A stretch of DNA of 64,000 nt from UMGS1590 sp900552455 (lineage in GTDB: Bacteria; Bacillota; Peptococcia; Peptococcales; Peptococcaceae): assembly GCA_963931105.1 (NCBI GenBank), contig OZ007004.1, forward strand, positions 124,001-188,000, in the 5' to 3' direction. This document shows, piece by piece, positions 33,662-41,773 of this stretch (positions within the stretch are counted from its first letter, which is position 1; every line of letters starts with the position of its first letter). The notes below the pieces were generated by a model, which saw nothing but the letters and a program-made list of their open reading frames with translations, did not search any database and was not told the origin of the DNA. Both the position numbers and the translations under genes were made by a program.

Positions 33662-34562
33662 TGATCGTGAAGGTGCTGCCGACACCAGGGGCCGAAACAA
33701 CATCAATAAAGCCGCCCTGGCGTTCTACAATCATCCGAGCCAGGTACAACCCCAGCCCGGCCCCCTCTGTATCATGCACCTCCGGCTCTCGATAGAAACG
33801 GGTGAAGATCGTTCCCTGGCGCTCGCGGGCGATGCCTTTGCCGCTGTCGTGCACCGCGATTTGCACAAACACTGGCTGCAATACCACACGCACACCGACA
33901 CTGCCACCCGCCGAAGTGTACTTGACAGCATTATCCAAAAGATTGGCCAGTGCTTCCGCTGTCCAGCGGCGGTCATGATTGAGCGTCATCGTCTCGTCAT
34001 AATCGACGCTGAGACGAATTTGCTTGGCGTCCGCCTTCGGCACAATCACACTCAACGCATCCGCCAGCGTGTCAGCCAAAAGTGCCTGCTGCTTTTGAAT
34101 GCGCACAGCACCAGTCTCGAGCCGTGAAATTTTGACCATATTGGCAAGTAGAAAGTCCAGTTTTTCCACCTGTGCGCCCAGTTTCGCTACCAGCGACGCA
34201 TCTTCAGCGCCATGTTCCAGACGTTCCAAATAGAGCTGAATGTTTGCCAGTGGAGTTTTTGTCTGGTGCGAAATATCAGCCACAAGCCCTTGCAGCGAAC
34301 GCTGTTCACGTTGCAAAGCCTCTGTACGCCGCATTTGCGCCTGTGACAGTCGCAGCAGGCGTTCATTTGTATGGCCCCAAAGATCATCAGTGGCCGCGAT
34401 GCGAGCATCCAGCGGCCGTTCCGCCAGAAGATCGCCAAGGGCGCGATCAATATGTTCGGCGTATGCCTCCACGTCCGCCCGCTGACGCCGAAGACGCAGC
34501 CATAACCCGAGCACAGCAACAGCTAACGCAAGCACCAGCACAACCAATGCCATCATTTCCAT
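33648..34562 (-). CDS. Sensor histidine kinase
   Basis: 304 residues. One N-terminal membrane segment (about 3-22) with almost no external loop, as in intramembrane-sensing kinases that work with FtsX-type transporters. H-box DISHQTKTPLANI (about 115-127), N-box LLDNAVKYTS (about 218), G1 DSGKGI and G2 GAGLGLYLA follow. Its ATG overlaps the response regulator gene by 10 bases. Partner: the upstream OmpR-type regulator. Confidence 0.92.
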   Translation of the reverse strand: MEMMALVVLVLALAVAVLGLWLRLRRQRADVEAYAEHIDRALGDLLAERPLDARIAATDDLWGHTNERLLRLSQAQMRRTEALQREQRSLQGLVADISHQTKTPLANIQLYLERLEHGAEDASLVAKLGAQVEKLDFLLANMVKISRLETGAVRIQKQQALLADTLADALSVIVPKADAKQIRLSVDYDETMTLNHDRRWTAEALANLLDNAVKYTSAGGSVGVRVVLQPVFVQIAVHDSGKGIARERQGTIFTRFYREPEVHDTEGAGLGLYLARMIVERQGGFIDVVSAPGVGSTFTINLPV

Positions 34563-35188
34563 AAATACCCCATCCCATACACATTCGCAATGTAACTGTG
34601 CGCTTCCGTCTCGAGCTTTTTACGCAGCCGGTTCACAGCCACCGCCAGCGCGTGCTTGTCGCTCAGCTCGACGCCCTCTGCCCAGAGCGCGTCGAGGATC
34701 ACCGCGTACGTCAAAAGCTGTCCGCGGTGATCGAGAAAAAGCCGCACCGCTTCGCCAGCACGCGTGATCTGCGCCAGCGCCAGATCGATGTGCAGCCAGC
34801 CGTCGTCGAGCACAGCCGCCTGCGCATCGTTGCGCCCGAGGAGCACAGCGAGCTTCGCCAACAGCACCTTCATCGAGAACGGCTTCGTCACATAATCATC
34901 GGCGCCAAGATCATAACCAGCGAGCACATCCTCCTCCAGATCCCGCGCCGAAAGGAAACACACGCGTACATCCCGCCGCGCCTTCAGCCATTTACAAAAG
35001 CCAAAACCATCGCCGTCCGGCAGATTCACATCGCAGAGCGCCAGATCGATGCTCTGCGCCAAAACCAGCCGCTCCGCCTCCGCACGCGTGCGCGCCGCCA
35101 GCACCCCATAGCCCGCACCAGCGAGCGCCTCCGCAATGCTTTCGTTTAGCGCCGGATCATCCTCCAGCAGCAAAATCCGTGCGCTCAT
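34553..35188 (-). CDS. Response regulator, OmpR/PhoB family
   Basis: 211 residues. Receiver domain with the acidic pair LLEDDPAL (about 7-14), phospho-acceptor Asp in CDVNLPDGDGF (about 54) and Lys in DYVTKPF (about 104); C-terminal winged helix ending LETEAHSYIANVYGMGYLW. Its start overlaps the alkyltransferase-like gene stop by 4 bases. Likely controls the neighbouring ABC operon. Confidence 0.93.
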   Translation of the reverse strand: MSARILLLEDDPALNESIAEALAGAGYGVLAARTRAEAERLVLAQSIDLALCDVNLPDGDGFGFCKWLKARRDVRVCFLSARDLEEDVLAGYDLGADDYVTKPFSMKVLLAKLAVLLGRNDAQAAVLDDGWLHIDLALAQITRAGEAVRLFLDHRGQLLTYAVILDALWAEGVELSDKHALAVAVNRLRKKLETEAHSYIANVYGMGYLWK

Positions 35189-35673
35189 TCGTCCCCCTCC
35201 AGATCAAACAGCGCCTGCTCATAATCCTGCACATAGTAGCGCAGATTTTTGCGCCCGCGCTCCACGATCGTGTGCCCCTCCGCTTCCAGTTTCGCCCGCT
35301 GAGCTTCCACGCCGCCAGGATACTTCGGATTCAGCTCGCCTTTCGCTTTGAGTGTGCGCCAGTAAGGTGTCTGGTCATCCTCTCGCTGATGACTCGCCCA
35401 GGCAGCGATCGAGACAAAAATCCCCGCTGTGATCGGCTCGGTGAAATCGGCATCATTCTCTCGCGCAAAATAATCACGGATGGCGCCAACAGTCGTCAGC
35501 TTTCCGGCAGGAATGCGCTTCATCACCCGATCATAGTCGATCGGCGGTGCGAAATACATGCGCTCTCCACCATATTTCTCAATCGTTTTCTCGTCGGTAA
35601 CGATCTGCAGTTTCGGCATGTCCTTGCTGTCGTGAAGCATGGCGTTAAAATCCTTGCGTTCTTCATTGGCCAT
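35185..35673 (-). CDS. MGMT family (alkyltransferase-like) DNA-binding protein
   Basis: 162 residues. The central part (RVMKRIPAGKLTTVGAIRDY and WRTLKAKGELNPKYPGG) matches the DNA-binding domain of O6-alkylguanine transferases. The catalytic PCHR motif is not seen, so it is probably not a self-alkylating repair enzyme; alkyltransferase-like proteins flag lesions for excision repair. AAGGAGGTG lies before the ATG at 35673. Co-transcribed with the two-component system. Confidence 0.8.
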   Translation of the reverse strand: MANEERKDFNAMLHDSKDMPKLQIVTDEKTIEKYGGERMYFAPPIDYDRVMKRIPAGKLTTVGAIRDYFARENDADFTEPITAGIFVSIAAWASHQREDDQTPYWRTLKAKGELNPKYPGGVEAQRAKLEAEGHTIVERGRKNLRYYVQDYEQALFDLEGDE

Positions 35674-35690
35674 TGTGACCACCTCCTTGA

Positions 35691-36086
35691 TCAAATTCCT
35701 GCGTCAAATTTTTTGTAGAGCGCATCGTCGCTGATCTTTTCCAGCAGCTGCTCCGTGTCGTCAAAACCTAGCAGCAAAATCTGCTCGCCTTTCTGCACCA
35801 CATACCCCACCTTGCCACCTGCATCATCCACGAGCGCATACACATCCTCATCCTGCGCCACCGCTTCACAGCGGCCGCTCGCGCGCACGGCGTTCTGATC
35901 GTAGATTGTGAAACAGTCATCGGCATCGAGCACCACATAGATGCTGCGCACATCCGGCGTTCCGCTGCCGTATGTCCCCGTCAGACTGTGGTGGATCGTC
36001 GTGAAATGGCCCAGCAGAAAAAGCGCAATCCCCGCCAGCAAGAGCGCAGCGAACGTCACAATATTTTTCACTACTTTACGCGTCAT
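35691..36086 (-). CDS. Single-pass membrane protein of unknown function
   Basis: 131 residues, not recognised. A short basic N-terminus, one membrane segment (about 9-28, ALLLAGIALFLLG) and an acidic extracytoplasmic domain of about 100 residues. AGGAGG lies 8 bases before the ATG at 36086. Lies between queH and the MGMT-like gene in a minus-strand run of five genes. Confidence 0.65.
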   Translation of the reverse strand: MTRKVVKNIVTFAALLLAGIALFLLGHFTTIHHSLTGTYGSGTPDVRSIYVVLDADDCFTIYDQNAVRASGRCEAVAQDEDVYALVDDAGGKVGYVVQKGEQILLLGFDDTEQLLEKISDDALYKKFDAGI

Positions 36087-36121
36087 AATGCGCACCTCCT
36101 ATTTTCGTTCATCATCACTCA

Positions 36122-36787
36122 TTATTCGCTACCCGTCAATAAGACTGTTGTCTGGGAATTGTTACAACGTTCTTCCCATTCCCTCTGAGAATAAATGCAG
36201 CCACAATAATGCTGGCGGTAAATCTCCCACTCGCGGCAGAGCACGATCGAGCGCTGGTAGCCACCGCGTTTTTTGAAATCGTTCGGCAGATGTGGGACGC
36301 CGGTTTTCTCTGCGATCTCTTCGCCGATGGCGTTGATGCGCTCGGCGTTTTTATACGGGCTGATCGATAGCGTCGTCGTAAAATAATCGCAAGCCCGCTC
36401 TTTCGCCAATTCCGCCGCAGCCTGCATGCGGAAACGATAGCAGGCAAAGCAACGCTCGCTGCCCTCGCCGAGATGCGTCAGCCCGCGCACAGCGTCAGCG
36501 TAGCGCGCAGGATCGTAGTCGCCCTCCACGAGGGCGATGCCGTGCGGCGCCTGGATGTGCGCGATGACGCGCCGCTGCTCCGCAAGCCGGTGCTCGTATT
36601 CGGCCCGCGGCTGAATGTTCGGATTGTCGTAGAAAACGGTGATCTTGAAAAATGGCGCCAGATATTCGAGCACATAGCTCGAGCATGGCCCGCAGCAGCT
36701 GTGCAAAAGCAAATGCGGCACGCGATCTGTGCGTTTCAGATCCTTCAGGATGCGATCGAGTTCTTTTTGATAATTTCGCGGATTCAT
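36122..36787 (-). CDS. queH: Epoxyqueuosine reductase QueH
   Basis: Last step of queuosine formation in tRNA, the non-orthologous replacement of QueG. 221 residues. N-terminal LHSCCGPCSS holds the adjacent Cys pair and third Cys; ERCFACYRFRM (about 110) and a C-terminal HYCGCIYS complete the Cys set for Fe-S and metal binding. AAAGGAG precedes the ATG. The rest of the preQ0/preQ1 pathway (queDECF) lies 4 kb away on the other strand. Confidence 0.93.
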   Translation of the reverse strand: MNPRNYQKELDRILKDLKRTDRVPHLLLHSCCGPCSSYVLEYLAPFFKITVFYDNPNIQPRAEYEHRLAEQRRVIAHIQAPHGIALVEGDYDPARYADAVRGLTHLGEGSERCFACYRFRMQAAAELAKERACDYFTTTLSISPYKNAERINAIGEEIAEKTGVPHLPNDFKKRGGYQRSIVLCREWEIYRQHYCGCIYSQREWEERCNNSQTTVLLTGSE

Positions 36788-36816
36788 TGGCGTTCTCCTT
36801 TCCTCGTGCTCTCTTT

Positions 36817-36848
36817 ATTATACACGGCGGCTGCCGCCTGTGCTATAC
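36817..36848. promoter_or_regulatory. Overlapping divergent -10 boxes of queH and topB with a central palindrome
   Basis: Minus TATAAT (36817-36822) serves queH; plus extended -10 TGCTATACT (36840-36848) serves topB. Between them lies GGCGGCTGCCGCC (36827-36839). The -35 position of each promoter falls on the other's -10 region, so the two should exclude each other. Confidence 0.5.
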
Positions 36849-36879
36849 TGATAGAAAACCACAGAGAGGAAAGATCATC

Positions 36880-39063
36880 ATGGGAAAATCCCTCGTACTT
36901 GCAGAAAAACCATCCGTTGGCCGCGAGCTTGCCCGCGTGCTGGGCGTCGGCGGAAAACACAACGGTTATTTTGAAAATCAAAAATACATCGTCACCTGGG
37001 CGCTGGGCCATCTTGTCACGCTGGCCGATCCTGAGCATTACGGCGAAGAATACAAAACCTGGCGCATGGACACGCTGCCGATCCTGCCAAAGCACATGGA
37101 TCTCGTCGTCATCCCGCAGTCTGGCAAGCAGTTCCGCACAGTCTCGGGCCTGATGAAACGCGCCGACGTTGGCGAGATCATCATCGCCACCGACGCCGGC
37201 CGCGAAGGCGAGCTCGTCGCGCGCTGGATCATCGAAAAAGCGCACGTCAAAAAGCCGATGCGCCGTCTCTGGATCTCCAGCCAGACAGACCAGGCCATCC
37301 GCCAGGGCTTCGCTCATCTCGAACCGTCGGCAAAATACGACAACCTTTACCGCTCCGCCCTGGCGCGCAGCGAAGCCGACTGGGTCGTCGGCTTCAACGT
37401 CACCCGTGCCCTCACCTGCCGCTACAACGCGCAGCTTTCCGCTGGCCGCGTGCAGACGCCGACGCTCGCAATGATCGTGCAGCGCGAGCGCGCCATCCGT
37501 GATTTTAAGAGCACCCCGTATTACGAAGTGCTCGCAAATGTTGACGGCATGCGCCTGCTCTATCAGAGCAAAAATAAGAGCACTCGTTTTTCCGATAAGA
37601 GCACTTGCGAGCGCATCGTCCGCGCCTGCAACAAACAGTCTGCCACCGTGACGAGCATCGACGCGCAGAAAAAACGCACCCAGCCGCCAGCGCTCTACGA
37701 CCTCACCACCCTCCAGCGCGACGCCAACGCCCGCTACGGATTCAGCGCCAAGCAAACCCTCTCGCTGATGCAGCGGCTCTACGAAGAGCACAAACTTCTC
37801 ACCTATCCGCGCACCGATTCCCGCTATCTTACGAAAGACATCGTGGCCACCTTCCCGGGACGTCTCGCCGCTCTCACATCCAACGGCTACGCCGACGTCA
37901 CTCGCCAGATCCGCGCCGAAAAACGCAGCATCGCACCAGGGTGCATCAACGACGCCAAAGTCAGCGACCACCACGCCATCATCCCAACCGAGGAACGCCT
38001 CAGCAAGCATTCCCTCACCAGCGATGAGCGCCGCATTTACGAGCTCGTCGTCAAACGTTTTCTGGCAAATTTTCTCGGGCCGTATGAATACGAGCAGACG
38101 CGCGTCACCCTCGACGTGAATGGCGAGCACTTCACCTGTCATGGCAACGTCACCGTGGATCTCGGCTGGAAAGGCATCGATCTCATCGGCGAAGAAGACG
38201 AGCCAGAAGAAGATGCCAGCAAGAACCGCTCCCTGCCAAAACTCCAGCAGGGCCAAATCCTCAAAGGCGTCGCCGTCAGCATCCGCGAAGGCCATACCAA
38301 ACCGCCTGCTCGCTTCACCGAAGGCACGCTACTGGCCGCCATGGAAAATCCCCAGGCTTTTGTCAGCGACAAGCACGCACAAAGCGTGCTCCACAAAGCC
38401 GGCGGCATCGGCACCCCAGCCACCCGCGCCGACATCATCGAAAAACTGTTCAAAAGCTTCTATATTGAAAAGCAGGGCCAATCCCTCGTGCCAACCTCCA
38501 AGGGCATCCAGCTCATCGACATCGTTCCCGACGATCTCACCTCGCCGCTCCTCACCGCCGAGTGGGAGGAACGCCTCGAGCGCATCGCCCGCGGCCAGGA
38601 AAAATCCGCTACCTTCACCAGCGACATGCGCACCTTCGCCACCGAGCTCGTGAAAGCCGTCAAAAATTCCGACAAGCAGTACCGCCACGACAACATGACC
38701 CGTACCCCATGCCCAAATTGCGGCAAATTCCTCCTCGAAGTCAAGACCAAGAAAGGCAAAATGCTCGTCTGCCAGGACCGCGAATGTGGCTACCGCCGCA
38801 ACCTCGAGCAAACCTCCAACGCCCGCTGCCCAAAATGCCATAAACGCCTCACCGTCGTCGGCGACGGCGACAAACGCATCTACACCTGCAGCTGCGGCTT
38901 CCGCGAAAAATTCGACCGCTTCAACCAGGAGCTGCGAAAAAAACGCAACACCTCCAGCAAACGCGACGTCCAAAACTATATGCGCAAACAAAAGCAGCAA
39001 GAAAACATCGGCGCAAATGCCTTCGCCGACGCCTGGGCCAAAGCGTTGGGGAAGGATGATTGA
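36880..39063 (+). CDS. topB: DNA topoisomerase III (type IA)
   Basis: Relaxes and decatenates DNA through a 5'-phosphotyrosine link. About 727 residues. N-terminal Toprim domain (SLVLAEKPSVGRELA, then ATDAGREGELVAR), the active Tyr in LLTYPRTDSRYL (about residue 308), and two C-terminal zinc-ribbon-like Cys clusters (CPNCGKF ... CQDREC and CPKCHKR ... CSCG). AGAGAGGAAAG precedes the ATG at 36880; a longer upstream frame is not needed. Monocistronic with its own extended -10 promoter. Confidence 0.93.
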   Translation: MGKSLVLAEKPSVGRELARVLGVGGKHNGYFENQKYIVTWALGHLVTLADPEHYGEEYKTWRMDTLPILPKHMDLVVIPQSGKQFRTVSGLMKRADVGEIIIATDAGREGELVARWIIEKAHVKKPMRRLWISSQTDQAIRQGFAHLEPSAKYDNLYRSALARSEADWVVGFNVTRALTCRYNAQLSAGRVQTPTLAMIVQRERAIRDFKSTPYYEVLANVDGMRLLYQSKNKSTRFSDKSTCERIVRACNKQSATVTSIDAQKKRTQPPALYDLTTLQRDANARYGFSAKQTLSLMQRLYEEHKLLTYPRTDSRYLTKDIVATFPGRLAALTSNGYADVTRQIRAEKRSIAPGCINDAKVSDHHAIIPTEERLSKHSLTSDERRIYELVVKRFLANFLGPYEYEQTRVTLDVNGEHFTCHGNVTVDLGWKGIDLIGEEDEPEEDASKNRSLPKLQQGQILKGVAVSIREGHTKPPARFTEGTLLAAMENPQAFVSDKHAQSVLHKAGGIGTPATRADIIEKLFKSFYIEKQGQSLVPTSKGIQLIDIVPDDLTSPLLTAEWEERLERIARGQEKSATFTSDMRTFATELVKAVKNSDKQYRHDNMTRTPCPNCGKFLLEVKTKKGKMLVCQDRECGYRRNLEQTSNARCPKCHKRLTVVGDGDKRIYTCSCGFREKFDRFNQELRKKRNTSSKRDVQNYMRKQKQQENIGANAFADAWAKALGKDD

Positions 39064-39078
39064 GAATAAGAGCACAAA

Positions 39079-39126
39079 ACAAGCGCTACACCCTCGCAAA
39101 ACTTTCGAAGATGCAGCGCTTTAGTT
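39079..39126. terminator. Weak bidirectional terminator between topB and the sdpI-like gene
   Basis: AGCGCTACA and TGCAGCGCT form a stem with a long loop and T-rich flanks on both strands (TTAGTTTTA, TTGTTTTG). Convergent genes end here. Confidence 0.45.
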
Positions 39127-40155
39127 TTATTCAACGTTTTCGAGCAGTTGCTCATAGATCACACGCGTAGCGCTTTCATCAGCACCGTTCAGGACGATGA
39201 TTCCGTCGTTTGCTTCGAGGACGATGACGGCGTCACAGCTGGCGTGGGTGTAACGGGTATAGCTACCGTAGAGGTCGTTTCCAAATTTGCCCATGGAAAA
39301 TCGAAGATTTCCGAAGCCGTTGGTGCGAACGTCGCCGCTATTCGCTGAAGGGTCGTGGTCATAATAGGTAAGGCTATCGATCTCGCTGTAGGGAATGGTG
39401 AGATCTTTCCACTGCTTGGTTTCGATGGTCAGAGCATTGTCGTCCACATTCACGCTCATACTGCCACTGAAAAGCGTCCAGCCGACGAAGGCGCAGAGGG
39501 CGATGATGAAAAGAACGACGAATACTGCGCCTTTACGAGAAACAGGGCTTGGCGCGACGCTGCCGCTGGCGAGCTGGCGGCGATAGTAGCGATAGGAATA
39601 GCCCATTGGCAAAATGGCGAGGGCGAGCACGCAGAAAAAAAATACAACCGTGGCGATTGTGCTCTCAGCGACCAGCGCACAGGCCATGCAGATGATTCCG
39701 CCGATAACCCAAAGCCTGCCGCTGAAACGATGGGTGGCGTTCCAATTTTGCTCATTTTCCAACGTCCACTTGGTCTTGATTCCAATGGTATTGTTCTGCC
39801 GCACTTTTGGCAGAATATTGCCGAGAACAAGGAACATCAGTCCAAACGACAAGTAAAGAATTGTCACGATCAACGCATAGGCGTCAAACCCGCTACGCAA
39901 AAGCGCCAGCGCGGCGCCACCGATGAGCGCGGTCACCGGCAACAGCCAAAAGATCAGTCGCAAAATGCGCGGGCTCTGCGCGGCGTTGGCGTGGTCGTGC
40001 AGGATGAAGAAGAGCACCAGCCAATGTGTCGCGAGCAGCCCCAGCGGGAACCAGACAAATTCACGCCAACACAGCGCGCCCACAAGCGTCGGCAGCAAAA
40101 TCACGAGCGAGGTGAGCACGAAAAGCTCCCTATACGCCGTCGTCCACTTTGTCAC
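39127..40155 (-). CDS. SdpI-like membrane protein (DUF1648 family) with C-terminal extracytoplasmic or PH-like domain
   Basis: 342 residues. About seven membrane segments in the first 230 residues, with the SdpI-family stretch GNILPKVRQNNTIGIKTKWT (about 112-131); then a soluble C-terminal region. SdpI gives Bacillus immunity to the cannibalism toxin SdpC and acts as a ligand sensor. Directly downstream of, and overlapping by 26 bases, an SdpR-like repressor gene. GTG start with GGGAGG 8 bases away. No SdpC toxin gene is in the window. Confidence 0.8.
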   Translation of the reverse strand: MTKWTTAYRELFVLTSLVILLPTLVGALCWREFVWFPLGLLATHWLVLFFILHDHANAAQSPRILRLIFWLLPVTALIGGAALALLRSGFDAYALIVTILYLSFGLMFLVLGNILPKVRQNNTIGIKTKWTLENEQNWNATHRFSGRLWVIGGIICMACALVAESTIATVVFFFCVLALAILPMGYSYRYYRRQLASGSVAPSPVSRKGAVFVVLFIIALCAFVGWTLFSGSMSVNVDDNALTIETKQWKDLTIPYSEIDSLTYYDHDPSANSGDVRTNGFGNLRFSMGKFGNDLYGSYTRYTHASCDAVIVLEANDGIIVLNGADESATRVIYEQLLENVE

Positions 40156-40423
40156 GAACCTCGCCTCCCTTCAGATCTGCCAGCCAGAGCATGACTTCCT
40201 CGAGCACGGAGGCGTTGAGCTCGTAGTAAATATATTTTCCCTCGCGTGTATCGCGGATGAGATCCGCTTCTTTCAGCACGGCGAGATGCCGCGAGATCGA
40301 CGCCGCGGTCACAGGAAAATGCGCGCCGATCTCTCCGGCAGACAACCGCCCTTCTTTGAGCAGATTCAAAATGTCGCGTCGGATCGGATCCGCCAGCGCT
40401 TTCAGCGTTGATTGCAGGCTCAT
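40130..40423 (-). CDS. ArsR-family autorepressor, SdpR-like
   Basis: 97 residues, single winged helix: helix-turn-helix in FPVTAASISRHLAVLKEADL (about 34-53), then the wing and YYELN. No metal-binding Cys, matching the SdpR type rather than ArsR proper. In Bacillus SdpR represses sdpRI and is titrated by SdpI bound to toxin. AAGGAG precedes the ATG at 40423. A 27-bp palindrome lies at its promoter. Confidence 0.85.
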   Translation of the reverse strand: MSLQSTLKALADPIRRDILNLLKEGRLSAGEIGAHFPVTAASISRHLAVLKEADLIRDTREGKYIYYELNASVLEEVMLWLADLKGGEVRDKVDDGV

Positions 40424-40439
40424 ATGATCACTCCTTATC

Positions 40440-40466
40440 ATTTAACACTTAGACTAATTGTTAAAT
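40440..40466 (-). promoter_or_regulatory. 27-bp operator for the SdpR-like repressor
   Basis: Inverted repeat with arms ATTTAACACTTAG and CTAATTGTTAAAT around one base, 12 of 13 positions symmetric. It covers the start region between the promoter and the ribosome site of the repressor gene, the expected place for autorepression. Confidence 0.75.
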
Positions 40467-40468
40467 AT

Positions 40469-40497
40469 AGGGTAGCACGCCTTTTATCTCTTGTCAA
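40469..40497 (-). promoter_or_regulatory. Promoter of the sdpR-sdpI-like operon
   Basis: Minus TTGACA (40492-40497), 17 bp, TACCCT (40469-40474). The same TTGACA-N17-TACCCT pattern drives the metallophosphoesterase gene. Divergent from the que operon promoter 13 bp away. Confidence 0.65.
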
Positions 40498-40509
40498 GCG
40501 CGCAGGGAC

Positions 40510-40538
40510 TTGACCCTGCTCCTTGGCTCAGCTATAAT
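40510..40538 (+). promoter_or_regulatory. Promoter of the queDECF operon
   Basis: TTGACC (40510-40515), 17 bp, TATAAT (40533-40538). Transcription should start near 40545, a few bases before the riboswitch aptamer. Confidence 0.8.
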
Positions 40539-40551
40539 AAATTTGCACAAA

Positions 40552-40600
40552 GGTGTCGACAGTTCATTTGTACCATCCTGTCGTTAAACAAAACTAGGGC
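40552..40600 (+). ncRNA. Class I preQ1 riboswitch aptamer
   Basis: Stem P1 CGACAG/CTGTCG encloses the GUUC...ACCAUCC pattern of preQ1-I aptamers (CAGTTCATTTGTACCATCC), followed by the A-rich tail AAACAAAACTAGG that folds back as a pseudoknot. Binds the queuosine precursor preQ1. Lies between promoter and intrinsic terminator of the que operon, so preQ1 should end transcription. Confidence 0.85.
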
Positions 40601-40629
40601 TGTTTTTTCATGCACTTTTTTCAATGCAA

Positions 40630-40664
40630 TGGCTCCGCGGTACGATCTGCGGAGCCATTTTTTA
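40630..40664 (+). terminator. Riboswitch-controlled terminator of the que operon
   Basis: TGGCTCCGC, a 10-base loop, GCGGAGCCA, then TTTTTT, directly before the queD ribosome site (GGAGG at 40666-40670). Expression platform of the preQ1 riboswitch. Confidence 0.85.
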
Positions 40665-40675
40665 TGGAGGAGATC

Positions 40676-41104
40676 ATGTATTACTTAGAAACGGAAGAAC
40701 ATTTTGACGCGGCGCACTTTCTCAAAGGCTACGCCGGAAAATGCAGCAATCTGCACGGGCATCGCTGGCGTGTGGTGGCGCAGGTGCGCGCGGATGCGCT
40801 TGCGACAGACGCACAAACGCGCGGCATGGTGATGGATTTCGGTGACCTCAAGAAATCGCTGAAAGAAATCTCCGACCAACTGGATCACTGTCTGATCTAT
40901 GAAGAGGATTCTCTCTTGCCGCAAACAGTGGCGGCTTTGGAATGTGAGGGATTTCGTCTGGTCATGCTGCCATTCCGACCAACCGCCGAAGAGCTGGCAC
41001 GCTACATTTTCATGCAGCTGCAGGCGAAGGCTCTACCGATCGCTCGGGTGACGGTCTACGAAACGCCAACGAACTGCGCGATTTACGAGGAGGCAACGCG
41101 ATGA
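40676..41104 (+). CDS. queD: 6-carboxy-5,6,7,8-tetrahydropterin synthase QueD
   Basis: Second step of 7-deazaguanine synthesis, converting dihydroneopterin triphosphate. 142 residues. Zinc His residues in HFDAAHFL and NLHGHRW, catalytic Cys in GKCSN just before, and Asp-His in LDHCLIYEED. GGAGG lies 5 bases before the ATG. First gene under the preQ1 riboswitch; overlaps queE by 4 bases. Confidence 0.93.
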   Translation: MYYLETEEHFDAAHFLKGYAGKCSNLHGHRWRVVAQVRADALATDAQTRGMVMDFGDLKKSLKEISDQLDHCLIYEEDSLLPQTVAALECEGFRLVMLPFRPTAEELARYIFMQLQAKALPIARVTVYETPTNCAIYEEATR

Positions 41105-41757
41105 AGGTTGTTGAAATGTTTGCAAGCATCAACGGGGAAGGGCCCTGTGCCGGCGAGCTGGCGCTTTTCGTACGCTTTCAGGGCTGCAATCTGCGCTGCA
41201 GCTATTGCGATACGATGTGGGCAAACGCGCCCGATTGTCCCTACACGAAACAGCCGCCAGAAGACATTGTCGCAAAGATTCTCCAAAGCGGCATTCGCAA
41301 TGTCACGCTGACTGGCGGTGAACCGCTTCTGCAGCCAGAAATGCCGGCGCTGTTGACGCTTTTGGCGGATCATCCTGAATTGCGAGTTGAGGTTGAAACC
41401 AACGGCGCGGTGGATTTAGCGCCATTCTGCAAAACATCGCGCCCTGTCTTCACGATGGATTACAAGCTGCCATCCAGTGGTTGGGAGCGCGCCATGCGTG
41501 TTGAAAATTTTGCATTGCTGCAGCAAGAAGATACGGTGAAATTTGTCTGCGGCAGCCGGGAAGATTTGGAACGTGCCGCGCTGATCTCCCAAGAATACGG
41601 GCTCACCGAACGCTGCCACGTTTATCTGAGTCCGGTTTTCGGCGCCATCGAACCTGTTGAGATGGTGGAATACATGATTGCGCACCGTCTCAACGGCGTG
41701 CGCCTGCAGCTGCAACTGCATAAATTTATCTGGGACCCCAACCAACGGGGTGTGTGA
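41101..41757 (+). CDS. queE: 7-carboxy-7-deazaguanine synthase QueE
   Basis: Radical SAM enzyme that contracts the pterin ring to 7-carboxy-7-deazaguanine. 218 residues. N-terminal EMFASINGEGP and the Fe-S motif CNLRCSYC (about 30-37), then TLTGGEPLLQ (about 76-85). The motif spacing is the standard CX3CX2C. Overlaps queD; queC follows after 16 bases. Confidence 0.95.
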   Translation: MKVVEMFASINGEGPCAGELALFVRFQGCNLRCSYCDTMWANAPDCPYTKQPPEDIVAKILQSGIRNVTLTGGEPLLQPEMPALLTLLADHPELRVEVETNGAVDLAPFCKTSRPVFTMDYKLPSSGWERAMRVENFALLQQEDTVKFVCGSREDLERAALISQEYGLTERCHVYLSPVFGAIEPVEMVEYMIAHRLNGVRLQLQLHKFIWDPNQRGV

Positions 41758-41773
41758 ATGAGGAGGAAAAACC

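Noticed and set aside
35185..35673. Functional O6-alkylguanine-DNA methyltransferase
   Set aside because: The PCHR catalytic motif is absent, so it was called alkyltransferase-like instead.
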